A stretch of 8,585 bases of DNA from UBA9653 sp014859835 (GCA_014859835.1 JACZKW010000044.1:1-8585); one strand, 5' to 3'; positions 1 to 6,743 are shown, numbered from the stretch's first letter. Notes: generated by a model not told the origin, from the letters alone. Program-made: numbers and translations.

Positions 1-914
1 CTGGGATTGAACCTGCAACCCTTCGGAGGATTGATCGGACTGGGCACCTCGCCTTCGATCCCCTTCCGGATCTTCAACCTCGTGGGGTCGGGAATCGGTA
101 TCGACGCGATCAGGGCCTGAGTGTATGGATGGAGCGGATTGTTCAGGAACTCGTCAGAGTTCGCGATCTCCACTATCTTGCCCAAGTACATAACCGCGAT
201 CCTGTCGCTCATGTGCGCCACGACCGATAGGTCGTGGGATATGAACAGATAGGTGAGGCCGAGCCTGTGCTGAAGGCTCTTGAGCAGGTTGAGGGCCTGG
301 GCCTGGACTGACACGTCCAACGCGGATGTCGGCTCGTCGAGGACCACCAGGTCGGGTTCTAGGGCGAGCGCGCGCGCAAGCGCTATCCTCTGCTTCTGCC
401 CACCACTGAACTCGTGCGGAAGCCTGGACAGGTGGTCATGAGAGAGGCCGACCTCCTCGATGAGCTGGTGCACCTTCTCCCTTCTTGCGATGTATGGATC
501 CCCTCCTGGCGGCCCGGGCGGCCCGTGGATAGCAAACCCCTCGCCGATTATCTTCTCCACCGTGAACCTGGGGTCGAGGCTGGAGTAAGGGTCCTGAAAT
601 ACTATCTGCATGCGCTTCCTCATCTTCCTCATCTGGGACGCCGGCAATGCGGTGATATCCTTGCCATCGAAAATGATCTTCCCACCAGTCGGCTCCACGA
701 GCCTGAGTACCGTTCGTCCGTATGTGGTCTTGCCACAGCCAGACTCACCCACTAGCCCAAGGGTCTCGCCTCGCAGTATCTTGAGGTCTATCCCATCGAC
801 GGCGTGCACGAAGTCGACCGTCCTGCCGAACACACCTTTCCTAACCGGGAAGAGTTTCTTGAGGGCCACCGTCTCCAGGAGCGGTCCCGGATTCTTACCA
901 TCGTTAGCGCTCAT
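1..914 (-). CDS. dppF: Dipeptide/oligopeptide ABC transporter ATPase, DppF/OppF type (3' end outside window)
   Basis: This is one of two ATPases that would power peptide import, acting on the cytosolic face of the DppBC pore. About 304 residues are present. Visible motifs are Walker A GESGCGKTT (res. 56-64), Q-loop FQDPYSSLDPR (106-116), signature FSGGQKQR (169-176), Walker B LVVLDEPTSALD (189-200) and H-loop ISHD (225-228). The oligopeptide-type C-terminal domain has begun (HPYTQALIASIP, then GCRFNP, the start of its cysteine motif) when the window ends. The ATG at 914 overlaps the end of the upstream ATPase gene by 11 bases, and a GGGGGTG lies about nine bases before it. An unusual Pro/Gly stretch, GPPGPPGG (131-138), sits between the Q-loop and the signature. 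The ABC family is certain. Peptide rather than nickel or another solute is inferred from family membership only. Confidence 0.93.
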   Translation of the reverse strand, partial: MSANDGKNPGPLLETVALKKLFPVRKGVFGRTVDFVHAVDGIDLKILRGETLGLVGESGCGKTTYGRTVLRLVEPTGGKIIFDGKDITALPASQMRKMRKRMQIVFQDPYSSLDPRFTVEKIIGEGFAIHGPPGPPGGDPYIARREKVHQLIEEVGLSHDHLSRLPHEFSGGQKQRIALARALALEPDLVVLDEPTSALDVSVQAQALNLLKSLQHRLGLTYLFISHDLSVVAHMSDRIAVMYLGKIVEIANSDEFLNNPLHPYTQALIASIPIPDPTRLKIRKGIEGEVPSPINPPKGCRFNP

Positions 915-1911
915 CCGACTGCACACCCCCGTTCTTGTCATATAGATGACATGAGACGAAATGCCCGGGCGATACCTCGATCCTGGTCGGCCTGACTGTG
1001 CGGCAGACATTCATCACGCTGTCACACCTATCCACGAATGAGCAGCCAGGGAACGAGTTCATCAGGTTCGGCACCGTGCCCCTGATGACCGCCAGCTCGC
1101 CCTTCTTCTCCCCGAGCTTCGGGAAGGCCAACATCAGGCCGGAGGTGTACGGATGGAGAGGCTCCGCGAATATCTCCTTCGTATCCGCCTCCTCAACGAT
1201 CCTGCCGGCGTACATGATGCATATACGGTCGCAGGTTTCGGCGACCACGCCGAGGTTGTGAGTTATGAGTATCATCGAGCTGCCCGCCTTCTTGGCGAGC
1301 TCCTTGAGCAGGTTGAGTATCTGCGCCTGAATAGTGACATCCAAGGCCGTGGTGGGCTCATCGGCCAAGAGGAGGTCGGGTGAGCAGGATAGCGCGAGCG
1401 CGATCATGACCCGCTGCTTCATGCCACCGCTGAGCTCGTGAGGATACTGTTTCATCACGCTCTTGGAATCGGCCATCTTGACGAGGTCGAGTATCTTGAT
1501 TATCTCCTTCTCGAGCTCCTTCGTATCGTATATGCCCTGGTGAAGCGAGATCACCTCTCCTAGCTGGAAGCCGATGGTGAACACGGGGTCGAGCGATGTC
1601 GACGGATCCTGGAATATCATGGAGATCCTCTTTCCCCGGACTCCCCGCATCTCGTCTGGGGATAGTTTCATCAGGTCGATGCCCTTGAACTTAATCGAAC
1701 CCTCGACTATCTTCCCAGGGGATGGCACCAGTCTCAGGATGGAGAAGGCAGTCATGCTCTTGCCGCACCCAGTCTCACCGACCATGCCGACTGATTCTCC
1801 CTCGTATATGGTCAGGTCGATCCCGTCCAGGGCGGTCACGGTTCCCTCGTCCAGGAGGAACTGGGTCCTGAGGCCCTTTATCTCGAGAATGGGGGTTCCC
1901 TGTCCGCTCAT
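904..1911 (-). CDS. dppD: Dipeptide/oligopeptide ABC transporter ATPase, DppD/OppD type
   Basis: This is the second nucleotide-binding subunit of the importer, 335 residues, the normal length for DppD. In order it shows Walker A GETGCGKSM (46-54), Q-loop FQDPSTSLDP, signature LSGGMKQR, Walker B LLLADEPTTALD and H-loop ITHN. A C-terminal oligopeptide-transporter domain follows, with the family's cysteine pattern (GCSFVDRC, then MNVC, then SCHLY). Those cysteines resemble the motif associated with an iron-sulfur cluster in some Dpp ATPases; whether a cluster binds here cannot be seen. The start ATG lies in an ATGA shared with the stop of dppC, which implies translational coupling. The gene ends in TAA inside the start region of dppF. 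DppD and DppF would form the ATPase heterodimer. Confidence 0.95.
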   Translation of the reverse strand: MSGQGTPILEIKGLRTQFLLDEGTVTALDGIDLTIYEGESVGMVGETGCGKSMTAFSILRLVPSPGKIVEGSIKFKGIDLMKLSPDEMRGVRGKRISMIFQDPSTSLDPVFTIGFQLGEVISLHQGIYDTKELEKEIIKILDLVKMADSKSVMKQYPHELSGGMKQRVMIALALSCSPDLLLADEPTTALDVTIQAQILNLLKELAKKAGSSMILITHNLGVVAETCDRICIMYAGRIVEEADTKEIFAEPLHPYTSGLMLAFPKLGEKKGELAVIRGTVPNLMNSFPGCSFVDRCDSVMNVCRTVRPTRIEVSPGHFVSCHLYDKNGGVQSDER

Positions 1912-2816
1912 CTTCTCATCCCCTTCATGCGCGGGTCGAGCACATCACGCAGGCCATCACCCAGCAGGTTGAATCCGAGTATGGTCAGCAGCAGCACCAG
2001 CCCAGGGAAGGTGGATATCCAAGGAGCCTCTGAGAGGTATGTCATCCCGCGGAACAACATGTACCCCCAGCTAGGGGTCGGAGGTTGAGTGCCAACTCCT
2101 AGGAAGCTCAGGCTGCTTTCAATTGTGATGGCGTCTGCGACACCGATGGAAGCCCACACTATCAGCGGCGCGATGCAGTTGGGGAGCACATGCGTGAACA
2201 TTATCCTCGGGTGCCTCGCGCCAAGCGCCCGACTCGACTCGACGAACAACCTCTCGCGCACTGACAGAGCCTGTCCACGCATCAGTCGGGCGAACCCTGC
2301 CCAATAGGATATCGATATGGCAAGAATGACGTTCATCAGGCTGGGACCTAGGGCCGCAGCGAATGCCAACGCAAGCAGGAAGGCAGGAAAGGTCCAAAAC
2401 AGATCGATCGTGCCTGCGATGATGTAGTCGACATAACGTCCGAAATATCCCGCCGTCAGGCCGAGCATGACGCCTATTATGAGCGAGAAGAAGATGGCGA
2501 GGGTCGCAACCGTGAGCGAGACTCGGGAACCCCATATGACTCTGCTGAATACATCCCGACCAAGCTCGTCAGTGCCGAACCAGTGATCGGTCGACGGGGG
2601 CTGCAATTTCTCCTCTGGCACAAACACGGTCGGATCGGCCATCGGCAGGACCGGTGCGAGCAACGCAAGCGCGATTATAATCACGATTATCGTGGTGCCT
2701 ACCACGACCATATTGTTCTTGCTCCCTCTTTCAACGATCTCGACGACGAGCTGTTTGGCGCCACCAGACATCTTCCAGCTCAATAGCCTGTCGTTGAGCG
2801 CTTTGCGGAACCTCAT
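1908..2816 (-). CDS. dppC: Dipeptide/oligopeptide ABC transporter permease, DppC type
   Basis: This is the second membrane subunit of the importer, 302 residues. It starts with a cytosolic stretch of about 35 residues and a first membrane helix (VVVGTTIIVIIIALALLAPV). The DppC-specific periplasmic/outer-side motif HWFGTDELGRDVFSRVIWG follows, then further helices. The cytoplasmic coupling loop (EAA-type) reads ESSRALGARHPRIMFTHVLP, and the characteristic C-terminus is GFNLLGDGLRDVLDPR. Start and stop are both ATGA overlaps, with dppB and dppD, so the permeases and first ATPase form a tightly coupled set. A second in-frame Met at residue 16 is possible, but the overlap favours the first. The family is clear; the substrate is not. 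Confidence 0.95.
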   Translation of the reverse strand: MRFRKALNDRLLSWKMSGGAKQLVVEIVERGSKNNMVVVGTTIIVIIIALALLAPVLPMADPTVFVPEEKLQPPSTDHWFGTDELGRDVFSRVIWGSRVSLTVATLAIFFSLIIGVMLGLTAGYFGRYVDYIIAGTIDLFWTFPAFLLALAFAAALGPSLMNVILAISISYWAGFARLMRGQALSVRERLFVESSRALGARHPRIMFTHVLPNCIAPLIVWASIGVADAITIESSLSFLGVGTQPPTPSWGYMLFRGMTYLSEAPWISTFPGLVLLLTILGFNLLGDGLRDVLDPRMKGMRR

Positions 2817-3754
2817 CCCAACCTCACCCTTGGATCGACAAGCGCGTAAAGTATATCGGCGACAAGATTACCGATGACCACGAAAAACGCGAGTAGGAGT
2901 ATGCAGCCCTGCACGGTGGGAAAATCATGGCTGCTGATGGAGTTTATCACGAGAAGACCAATCCCTGGCCATTGGAAGACCGTCTCGACTATGACCGCGC
3001 CGGCGACGAACCAGCCTATGTCGAGACCGATGACAGTTACGACCGGTAGAATGGCGTTCTTGAGGGCGTGCCTGAATATGACCTCCCGCTCGGGGAGGCC
3101 TCGCGAACGGAGCTGGGTTATGAAGTCCTGCCTCACGACCTCGAGCATGCTGGACCTCATCATCCTGGTGGTCAATGCAGCATTGCCCAGGCCCAGCGTG
3201 AGAGCAGGTAGCAGCACGCTGCTTAACCCGCCGACCGTGCCCTCAGCGGGAAGGATATGGAATTGGACTGAGAGCAGGAGCAGAAGCAGGATTCCGAGCC
3301 AGAAGGATGGCATGGCATAGGCTACCAGGGTGAATACCATCACCGACCGGTCCTTCCAGCTGTTCTGATTCAATGCCGATAAGATGCCCAGAGGTATTCC
3401 CAGGGAATACGATATCGTGAGACCGATGGCCATGAGCTCCAGCGTCTTAGGGAGCCGCTGCACCAGCAGATAGCTCACATCCACGTTCAAAGTGCCAGTA
3501 GAGACCGATTGGCCCAGGTCACCTTGGAGGAGCCGCTCAAGGAACTTCCCGTACTGTATCAGGAACGGCTGGTCGAAACCATACTGCTCACGCAACTCCT
3601 GCAGCTCATCCACAGATGCGTGCGGAGGAGCGATCGCGAGGATGGGGTCCCCAGGAGTCATGTAGAGCATCAGAAAGACGATGAATGTCGCGAGGAAGAT
3701 CACGGGAATGGCCAGTAGAAGCTTCCGTATCACGTAAGATATCAGATCCGCCAT
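2813..3754 (-). CDS. dppB: Dipeptide/oligopeptide ABC transporter permease, DppB type
   Basis: This is the first membrane subunit of the importer, 313 residues and about six membrane helices. Family hallmarks are the N-terminal helix ending in MLYMTPGDP, the conserved LREQYGFDQPFLIQYGKFL segment and GDLGQSVSTG. Others are the EAA-type coupling loop QLRSRGLPEREVIFRHALKN followed by AILPVVT, and the ending LVADILYALVDPRVRLG. The loop has lost the usual alanines before the glycine (TQLRSRG where TARAKG is common), which is conservative. The ATG is fixed by a perfect GGAGGTGA ribosome binding site just upstream. Its stop overlaps dppC by four bases. The site is far stronger than those of the downstream genes, which fits dppB being the translation entry point for the BCDF block. 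Confidence 0.95.
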   Translation of the reverse strand: MADLISYVIRKLLLAIPVIFLATFIVFLMLYMTPGDPILAIAPPHASVDELQELREQYGFDQPFLIQYGKFLERLLQGDLGQSVSTGTLNVDVSYLLVQRLPKTLELMAIGLTISYSLGIPLGILSALNQNSWKDRSVMVFTLVAYAMPSFWLGILLLLLLSVQFHILPAEGTVGGLSSVLLPALTLGLGNAALTTRMMRSSMLEVVRQDFITQLRSRGLPEREVIFRHALKNAILPVVTVIGLDIGWFVAGAVIVETVFQWPGIGLLVINSISSHDFPTVQGCILLLAFFVVIGNLVADILYALVDPRVRLG

Positions 3755-3872
3755 CCGTCACCTCCTCACACGATCGTCAGCCGTGTCTCCGAGCATCCTC
3801 CGTTGCTTCTGCCCTCGTCAGCATATGAGGACGGAATGAAATGGTAAGGGGTTTGGTCGGGTTTACGAACTA
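3755..3872 (-). other. 118-base spacer between the binding-protein gene and dppB
   Basis: The binding-protein gene ends in tandem stops (TAA TAG). The spacer has no open frame of note and no T-rich tract that would serve as an archaeal terminator, so readthrough into dppB is expected. Its dppB-proximal end holds a short hairpin (3768-3786) and the strong ribosome binding site. No TATA element stands out. A gap here is common where the binding protein is made in excess over the transporter. Confidence 0.5.
3758..3765 (-). promoter_or_regulatory. Strong ribosome binding site of dppB
   Basis: The minus strand reads GGAGGTGA followed by CGG and the dppB ATG at 3754. This is an extended perfect complement to the 16S rRNA 3' end. 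A five-base-pair hairpin (ACACG 3786-3782 with CGTGT 3772-3768, nine-base loop) ends a few bases before it on the transcript, so the site itself stays free. Confidence 0.85.
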
Positions 3873-5597
3873 TTACACTATGTCCACATCGACGATGTCG
3901 ATGACCTGCTCTTGACCCAACGGATGGACATACCAGCCCGTGACGTGATCGTGCACCGCAACTATCTGATGCCAGAACAGGATGGTCGCCCATGGACCCT
4001 GAGTCAGCAGCCTTATGTGTCCTGCCAGGGCGTTGTCAGAGAACTCGTCCTCCGTCTCGGCGTATGTCCAGTTGGTCACATAGCCATCGAAGACATCATC
4101 CTCGTACCAACCGGTGTTGGACCCTCCTGAAGCCCATGTCCCGAAGTGCCAGTCAAGGATCTCTGCCCTCGGCCAGGAATACCAGAACAGGATCGCCTCC
4201 TGCTCCCCTGCAGCCGCCCTCGACCTCAGCTCAGTCTCGGAATACTGGGTCAAGGACACATGCAAGCCCACATCCTCCAGCTGACTCTGGATTATCTCGG
4301 CCATCGAGACATCCTCACCCTTGTTGGTCGTCCAGAGATGCAGCGTCAACTCCTCGCCGTCCGCGTCCTCCAACCATACGTCGCTGTCGGTGTTGTCCCA
4401 GCCAGCCTCCAGGAAGTATGCCTCAGACTTATCCACATCGTACGAGTAGTTGTATTGCGCAGGCACATTCGTCGATTCGGGCTCGACCGGGGAGAGATAG
4501 TTCACTCCCTCCTCACCTATGCCGTTCCAGACAGTCTCGAGTATCTGCGCCCTGTCTATCGCATAGCACACGGCAAGCCTCAACGGTACGCTGGTCCATG
4601 GGGCCTTCTGGCAATTGAATTCGACATGGTAGGTTCCCTGACCAGGTCCGGTTATGAGGGTCACATCATCTTGCGCTTGGTAAGCCGGGACCCTGTTCGG
4701 CGGAACCTGCATCAGGATGTCTACCGATCCGGAATCGAAACCCGCGAGCCTCGCTGTCTGGTCGGTCATTACCCTGTAGATGATCTTGTCGATCTTGGCC
4801 GGTCCCTTGTTAACGTACCACGATGCGCCCCAGTCGTAGTCCTCGTTCTTCACGAGCGTGATATGATCTCCCGCGACCCACTCCGATAGCTTGTACGGAC
4901 CCGTTCCTACGACCTTGTGGCCTACCGTTCCGTAGTTGTCAAGCCCATCAGACTCGAGAGCGTCCGGGCCCATCATCGACCCATACAGGTGGGACAGGTT
5001 GAATATCAACGCGACATCGGCCCATGTGAGGTTCAGGGTCATGGTGTAATCGGTCTTGCACCATATCCCAGCATCAGGCCAATCGGTCTTGTTCTGACAT
5101 CCAAATATGCACCAGAACTCGTACTGTACCCAGCTGTCATTGTCGGAATAGTAGTTGATTATCCTCTTGACCGCATCGGAGTTGAATGGCGTATCGTCGT
5201 GGAACTTCACTCCCTGCTTCAATGTCAAGTCGAGAGTGGCGTTGTACGGGTAGTCAGTGCCCCTCTTGTTCGTGAGCAGCCATGACTCGGCAAGACCTGG
5301 CACATAAGCGCCCGTCTTATCTCTTCCGATCAGGGTCTCATATATCATGCCTGGCGGACCGTACATGGCACTAGTCTTGGCAGGATCCATCGTCTCCACA
5401 TCGGAGCTCATGGCGATGACCAAGACTTTTTCGTCACTCGTTCCTCCAATCAGTCCGAACGCCCACGCACCCGCGACTGCAGCGACTACGAGCACAAGAA
5501 CGATTACGACCGCGGTAAGAACCTTGCTCTTGGGTCGAACGGGTCTGGCTTTCGGCTGAGCGATCTCACTCTTTGGTTCACTTCCTGAACTCCCCAC
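3873..5597 (-). CDS. Membrane-anchored extracellular solute-binding protein, family 5 (peptide type)
   Basis: This is the substrate receptor of the importer, 574 residues with the start chosen here. The GTG at 5597 is preferred over an upstream GTG at 5633 because GGAGGAG lies five bases before it. The N-terminus is a hydrophilic Pro/Lys/Arg-rich tail (res. 1-25), then one helix (about 26-50, VLTAVVIVLVLVVAAVAGAW). There is no lipobox cysteine or clear cleavage site, so the protein is probably tethered outside the membrane by an uncleaved helix. Family 5 signs are VLVIAMSSDVETMDPAKTS, LKQGVKFHDDTPFNSDAVK (the usual Gly in FHDG is Asp), VVGTGPYKLSEW and LRLAVCYAIDRAQI. About seven N-X-S/T sequons suggest N-glycosylation on the cell surface. 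It is the first gene of the operon. The ligand (peptide, nickel, sugar) cannot be assigned from sequence alone. Confidence 0.93.
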   Translation of the reverse strand: MGSSGSEPKSEIAQPKARPVRPKSKVLTAVVIVLVLVVAAVAGAWAFGLIGGTSDEKVLVIAMSSDVETMDPAKTSAMYGPPGMIYETLIGRDKTGAYVPGLAESWLLTNKRGTDYPYNATLDLTLKQGVKFHDDTPFNSDAVKRIINYYSDNDSWVQYEFWCIFGCQNKTDWPDAGIWCKTDYTMTLNLTWADVALIFNLSHLYGSMMGPDALESDGLDNYGTVGHKVVGTGPYKLSEWVAGDHITLVKNEDYDWGASWYVNKGPAKIDKIIYRVMTDQTARLAGFDSGSVDILMQVPPNRVPAYQAQDDVTLITGPGQGTYHVEFNCQKAPWTSVPLRLAVCYAIDRAQILETVWNGIGEEGVNYLSPVEPESTNVPAQYNYSYDVDKSEAYFLEAGWDNTDSDVWLEDADGEELTLHLWTTNKGEDVSMAEIIQSQLEDVGLHVSLTQYSETELRSRAAAGEQEAILFWYSWPRAEILDWHFGTWASGGSNTGWYEDDVFDGYVTNWTYAETEDEFSDNALAGHIRLLTQGPWATILFWHQIVAVHDHVTGWYVHPLGQEQVIDIVDVDIV

Positions 5598-5602
5598 CTT
5601 AA

Positions 5603-5609
5603 CTCCTCC
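5603..5609 (-). promoter_or_regulatory. Ribosome binding site that sets the binding-protein start
   Basis: The minus strand reads GGAGGAG, then TTAAG, then GTG at 5597. The spacing is right for this GTG. The site would lie inside the reading frame if translation began at the earlier GTG (5633), whose own upstream sequence shows no comparable motif. Confidence 0.75.
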
Positions 5610-5717
5610 AGTCAGCGAGGAAGCACTTGGCACGAATGTCGAACGCTAAATAGCAGGCCTTCGAACAACTCGCGACCTGCTTCCCCACATTAGCTATATT
5701 CGCATCGACATCGGGCG

Positions 5718-5727
5718 TATTTATAAC
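5718..5727. promoter_or_regulatory. TATA-like element, possibly bidirectional
   Basis: Minus strand: GTTATAAATA. Plus strand: TATTTATAAC. Both resemble the archaeal TATA box. On the minus strand, transcription about 25-27 bases downstream would begin near 5695 and give a leader of about 98 bases for the binding-protein gene. On the plus strand it would begin near 5748-5750, shortly before the hairpin at 5778-5835. No strong purine-rich BRE is evident on either side, and weaker TATA-like sequences occur nearby (5694-5702), so the assignment is tentative. Confidence 0.45.
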
Positions 5728-5777
5728 ATCCTAATATCACAGCGAGGAACTGGGTGATGAGATGCGATTTTCGAACA

Positions 5778-5839
5778 TGCTGGCAGGTCTGTCGTGCATA
5801 GTACAGCAATGTACTTGCGTGTAGGATTCTGAGCGGACA
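5778..5839 (+). ncRNA. Candidate structured RNA: GNRA-capped hairpin
   Basis: Plus strand pairing is AGTACA (5800-5805) with TGTACT (5810-5815) around a GCAA tetraloop. After one bulged T (5799), CGTGCA (5793-5798) pairs with TGCGTG (5816-5821). Weaker extensions are GGTCT (5786-5790) with GGATT (5824-5828) and TGCT (5778-5781) with AGCG (5832-5835). The G-U pairs and the GNRA loop exist only in the plus-strand RNA. An ACA follows at 5837-5839, 15 bases past the end of the 12-pair upper stem, the spacing seen in H/ACA guide RNAs. However, no kink-turn is visible and the lower stem is short. It could instead be part of a long leader of the zinc-ribbon gene. The structure is seen; an RNA gene is inference. 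Confidence 0.35.
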
Positions 5840-5870
5840 GAAACTCTCCGTGGAATCGGGCAATGAAATA

Positions 5871-5937
5871 AGCTCAGTCAAGTGGAAGATGAGGAGTCAG
5901 CGCATCAGGAGATTCGCTTCATGACTGACTGATAGCT
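5871..5937. repeat. Imperfect inverted repeat
   Basis: AGCTCAGTCA (5871-5880) is matched by TGACTGATAGCT (5926-5937), seven plus three pairs with a two-base bulge. Because TGACTGA occurs twice in an overlap (5922-5928 and 5926-5932), two alternative pairings exist. With the first, a GAAG/CTTC stem (5885-5888 and 5917-5920) nests inside. This could be an RNA fold or a protein site; chance is not excluded. Confidence 0.3.
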
Positions 5938-6014
5938 TGCGATTGGGCCATATGATAAAGAAAGGGAAGAAAATGGTTTGACAGGTCATGCGGGCCGTGC
6001 ATGTTGCCAAAGGC

Positions 6015-6021
6015 AATATAT
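6015..6021 (+). promoter_or_regulatory. TATA-like element before the zinc-ribbon/LURP-one gene
   Basis: AATATAT is centred about 36 bases before the ATG at 6054. A transcript starting about 27 bases downstream would have a leader of fewer than ten bases, fitting near-leaderless archaeal expression and the lack of a ribosome binding site at this ATG. A competing candidate, ATATGATAAA near 5950, would suit the alternative ATG at 5988. Confidence 0.35.
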
Positions 6022-6053
6022 CCGAACCGATGATTCGTGGATGGGTTGAACGG

Positions 6054-6743
6054 ATGACGAACTGTCTATCATGCGGGGCTCAGATAGTAGAAGGCGGCGC
6101 GTTCTGCGCGAAATGTGGCGCGAGAGCAGACGTCAGTGCAGGTGCACGACCTACAGGAACCGCCCATAATCCGATATGGTATCAGAACTTCTATCGAATA
6201 CGCAAGAAGGTCATCGCCATAGCGAACCAGTATTGGATCGAGGACGCGCAGGGGACCATGCTCGGTTTCTCCAGGCAGAAGATACTGAGGATCAAGGAGA
6301 ACATACGAGTGTTCGCGGACGACAGCATGAACCAGGAGCTCTTCAGGATACAGCAGGAGCAGATCGTGGACATGTGGGGTACGTTCGCGGTTATCGACAC
6401 GGGTTCAGATACATGCGTAGGCAAGTTGCGCAGGCAGGCATTGAAGTCAGGTGTCTACAAGGACGAGTACCTTCTTCTCAACGCGAACAATCAGACCGTC
6501 GGGAGGGTTGCCGAACGCGGAGGAAGAGGGCTGATGAGAAAATACATGCCCGGTGGTGCCTTAGTCCCTGAACAACTGGTGGTCGAGTTTTACGGTCAGC
6601 CAGTCACTGAGATCAAGCAGCAGTTCAAGATCATTGGGGACATCTGGGAGGTCGACTGCACCAGGCTCCCACCCGATTTCGACCGAAGGACGCTCCTTGC
6701 TTGCATGCTCATCATGGGCATGATAGAGCGCGACAGGAAGTGA
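6054..6743 (+). CDS. Zinc-ribbon plus LURP-one/scramblase-like (tubby-fold) protein
   Basis: This 229-residue protein has two parts. Residues 4-22 form a zinc ribbon with two CxxCG knuckles (CLSCG at 4-8, CAKCG at 18-22). After a short Gly/Ala/Pro linker, residues of about 38-225 match the LURP-one-related family, a 12-strand barrel around a central helix shared with tubby proteins and scramblases. Matching segments are FYRIRKKVIAIANQYWIED, repeated beta-hairpins with FRIQQEQI and KLRRQ, and the family ending IGDIWEVDCTRLPPDFDRR before a hydrophobic C-terminal helix. It has no signal peptide, so it is cytosolic or membrane-associated. The biochemical role of prokaryotic members is not established. 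The ATG at 6054 is preferred because it puts the zinc ribbon at the N-terminus, as in most such proteins; in-frame ATGs at 5988 and 6030 would add 22 or 8 residues. It is transcribed alone, divergent from the ABC operon. Confidence 0.85.
   Translation: MTNCLSCGAQIVEGGAFCAKCGARADVSAGARPTGTAHNPIWYQNFYRIRKKVIAIANQYWIEDAQGTMLGFSRQKILRIKENIRVFADDSMNQELFRIQQEQIVDMWGTFAVIDTGSDTCVGKLRRQALKSGVYKDEYLLLNANNQTVGRVAERGGRGLMRKYMPGGALVPEQLVVEFYGQPVTEIKQQFKIIGDIWEVDCTRLPPDFDRRTLLACMLIMGMIERDRK

Larger units (their letters stand above)
5598..6053. other. 456-base gene-free region between divergent genes
   Basis: No convincing protein gene lies here on either strand. The region contains the ribosome binding site and promoter of the ABC operon on the minus side, a TATA-like element readable in both directions near 5718-5727, and a small inverted repeat AGCAGG/CCTGCT (5652-5657 and 5676-5681) that would sit in the operon leader. 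It also contains a strong hairpin at 5778-5835, a second inverted repeat at 5871-5937 and TATA-like sequences just before the plus-strand gene. It is longer than the other spacers in the window, which leaves room for a small RNA or a long leader. Confidence 0.6.

Noticed and set aside
3992..4889. Long plus-strand open frames (208 and 247 codons) opposite the binding-protein gene
   Set aside because: They are antisense shadows of a gene with clear family 5 motifs; the products are low-complexity or compositionally odd and match nothing.
5754..5832. Possible C/D box guide RNA: GTGATGA at 5753-5760 and CTGA at 5829-5832
   Set aside because: Box C is a perfect match, but the sequences outside the boxes do not form a terminal stem, the 70-base spacing lacks clear C' and D' boxes, and the intervening sequence forms the hairpin instead.
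5690..5881. Minus-strand open frame of 63 codons upstream of the ABC operon
   Set aside because: It covers the TATA-like element and the hairpin, begins with TTG without a ribosome binding site, and resembles no family.
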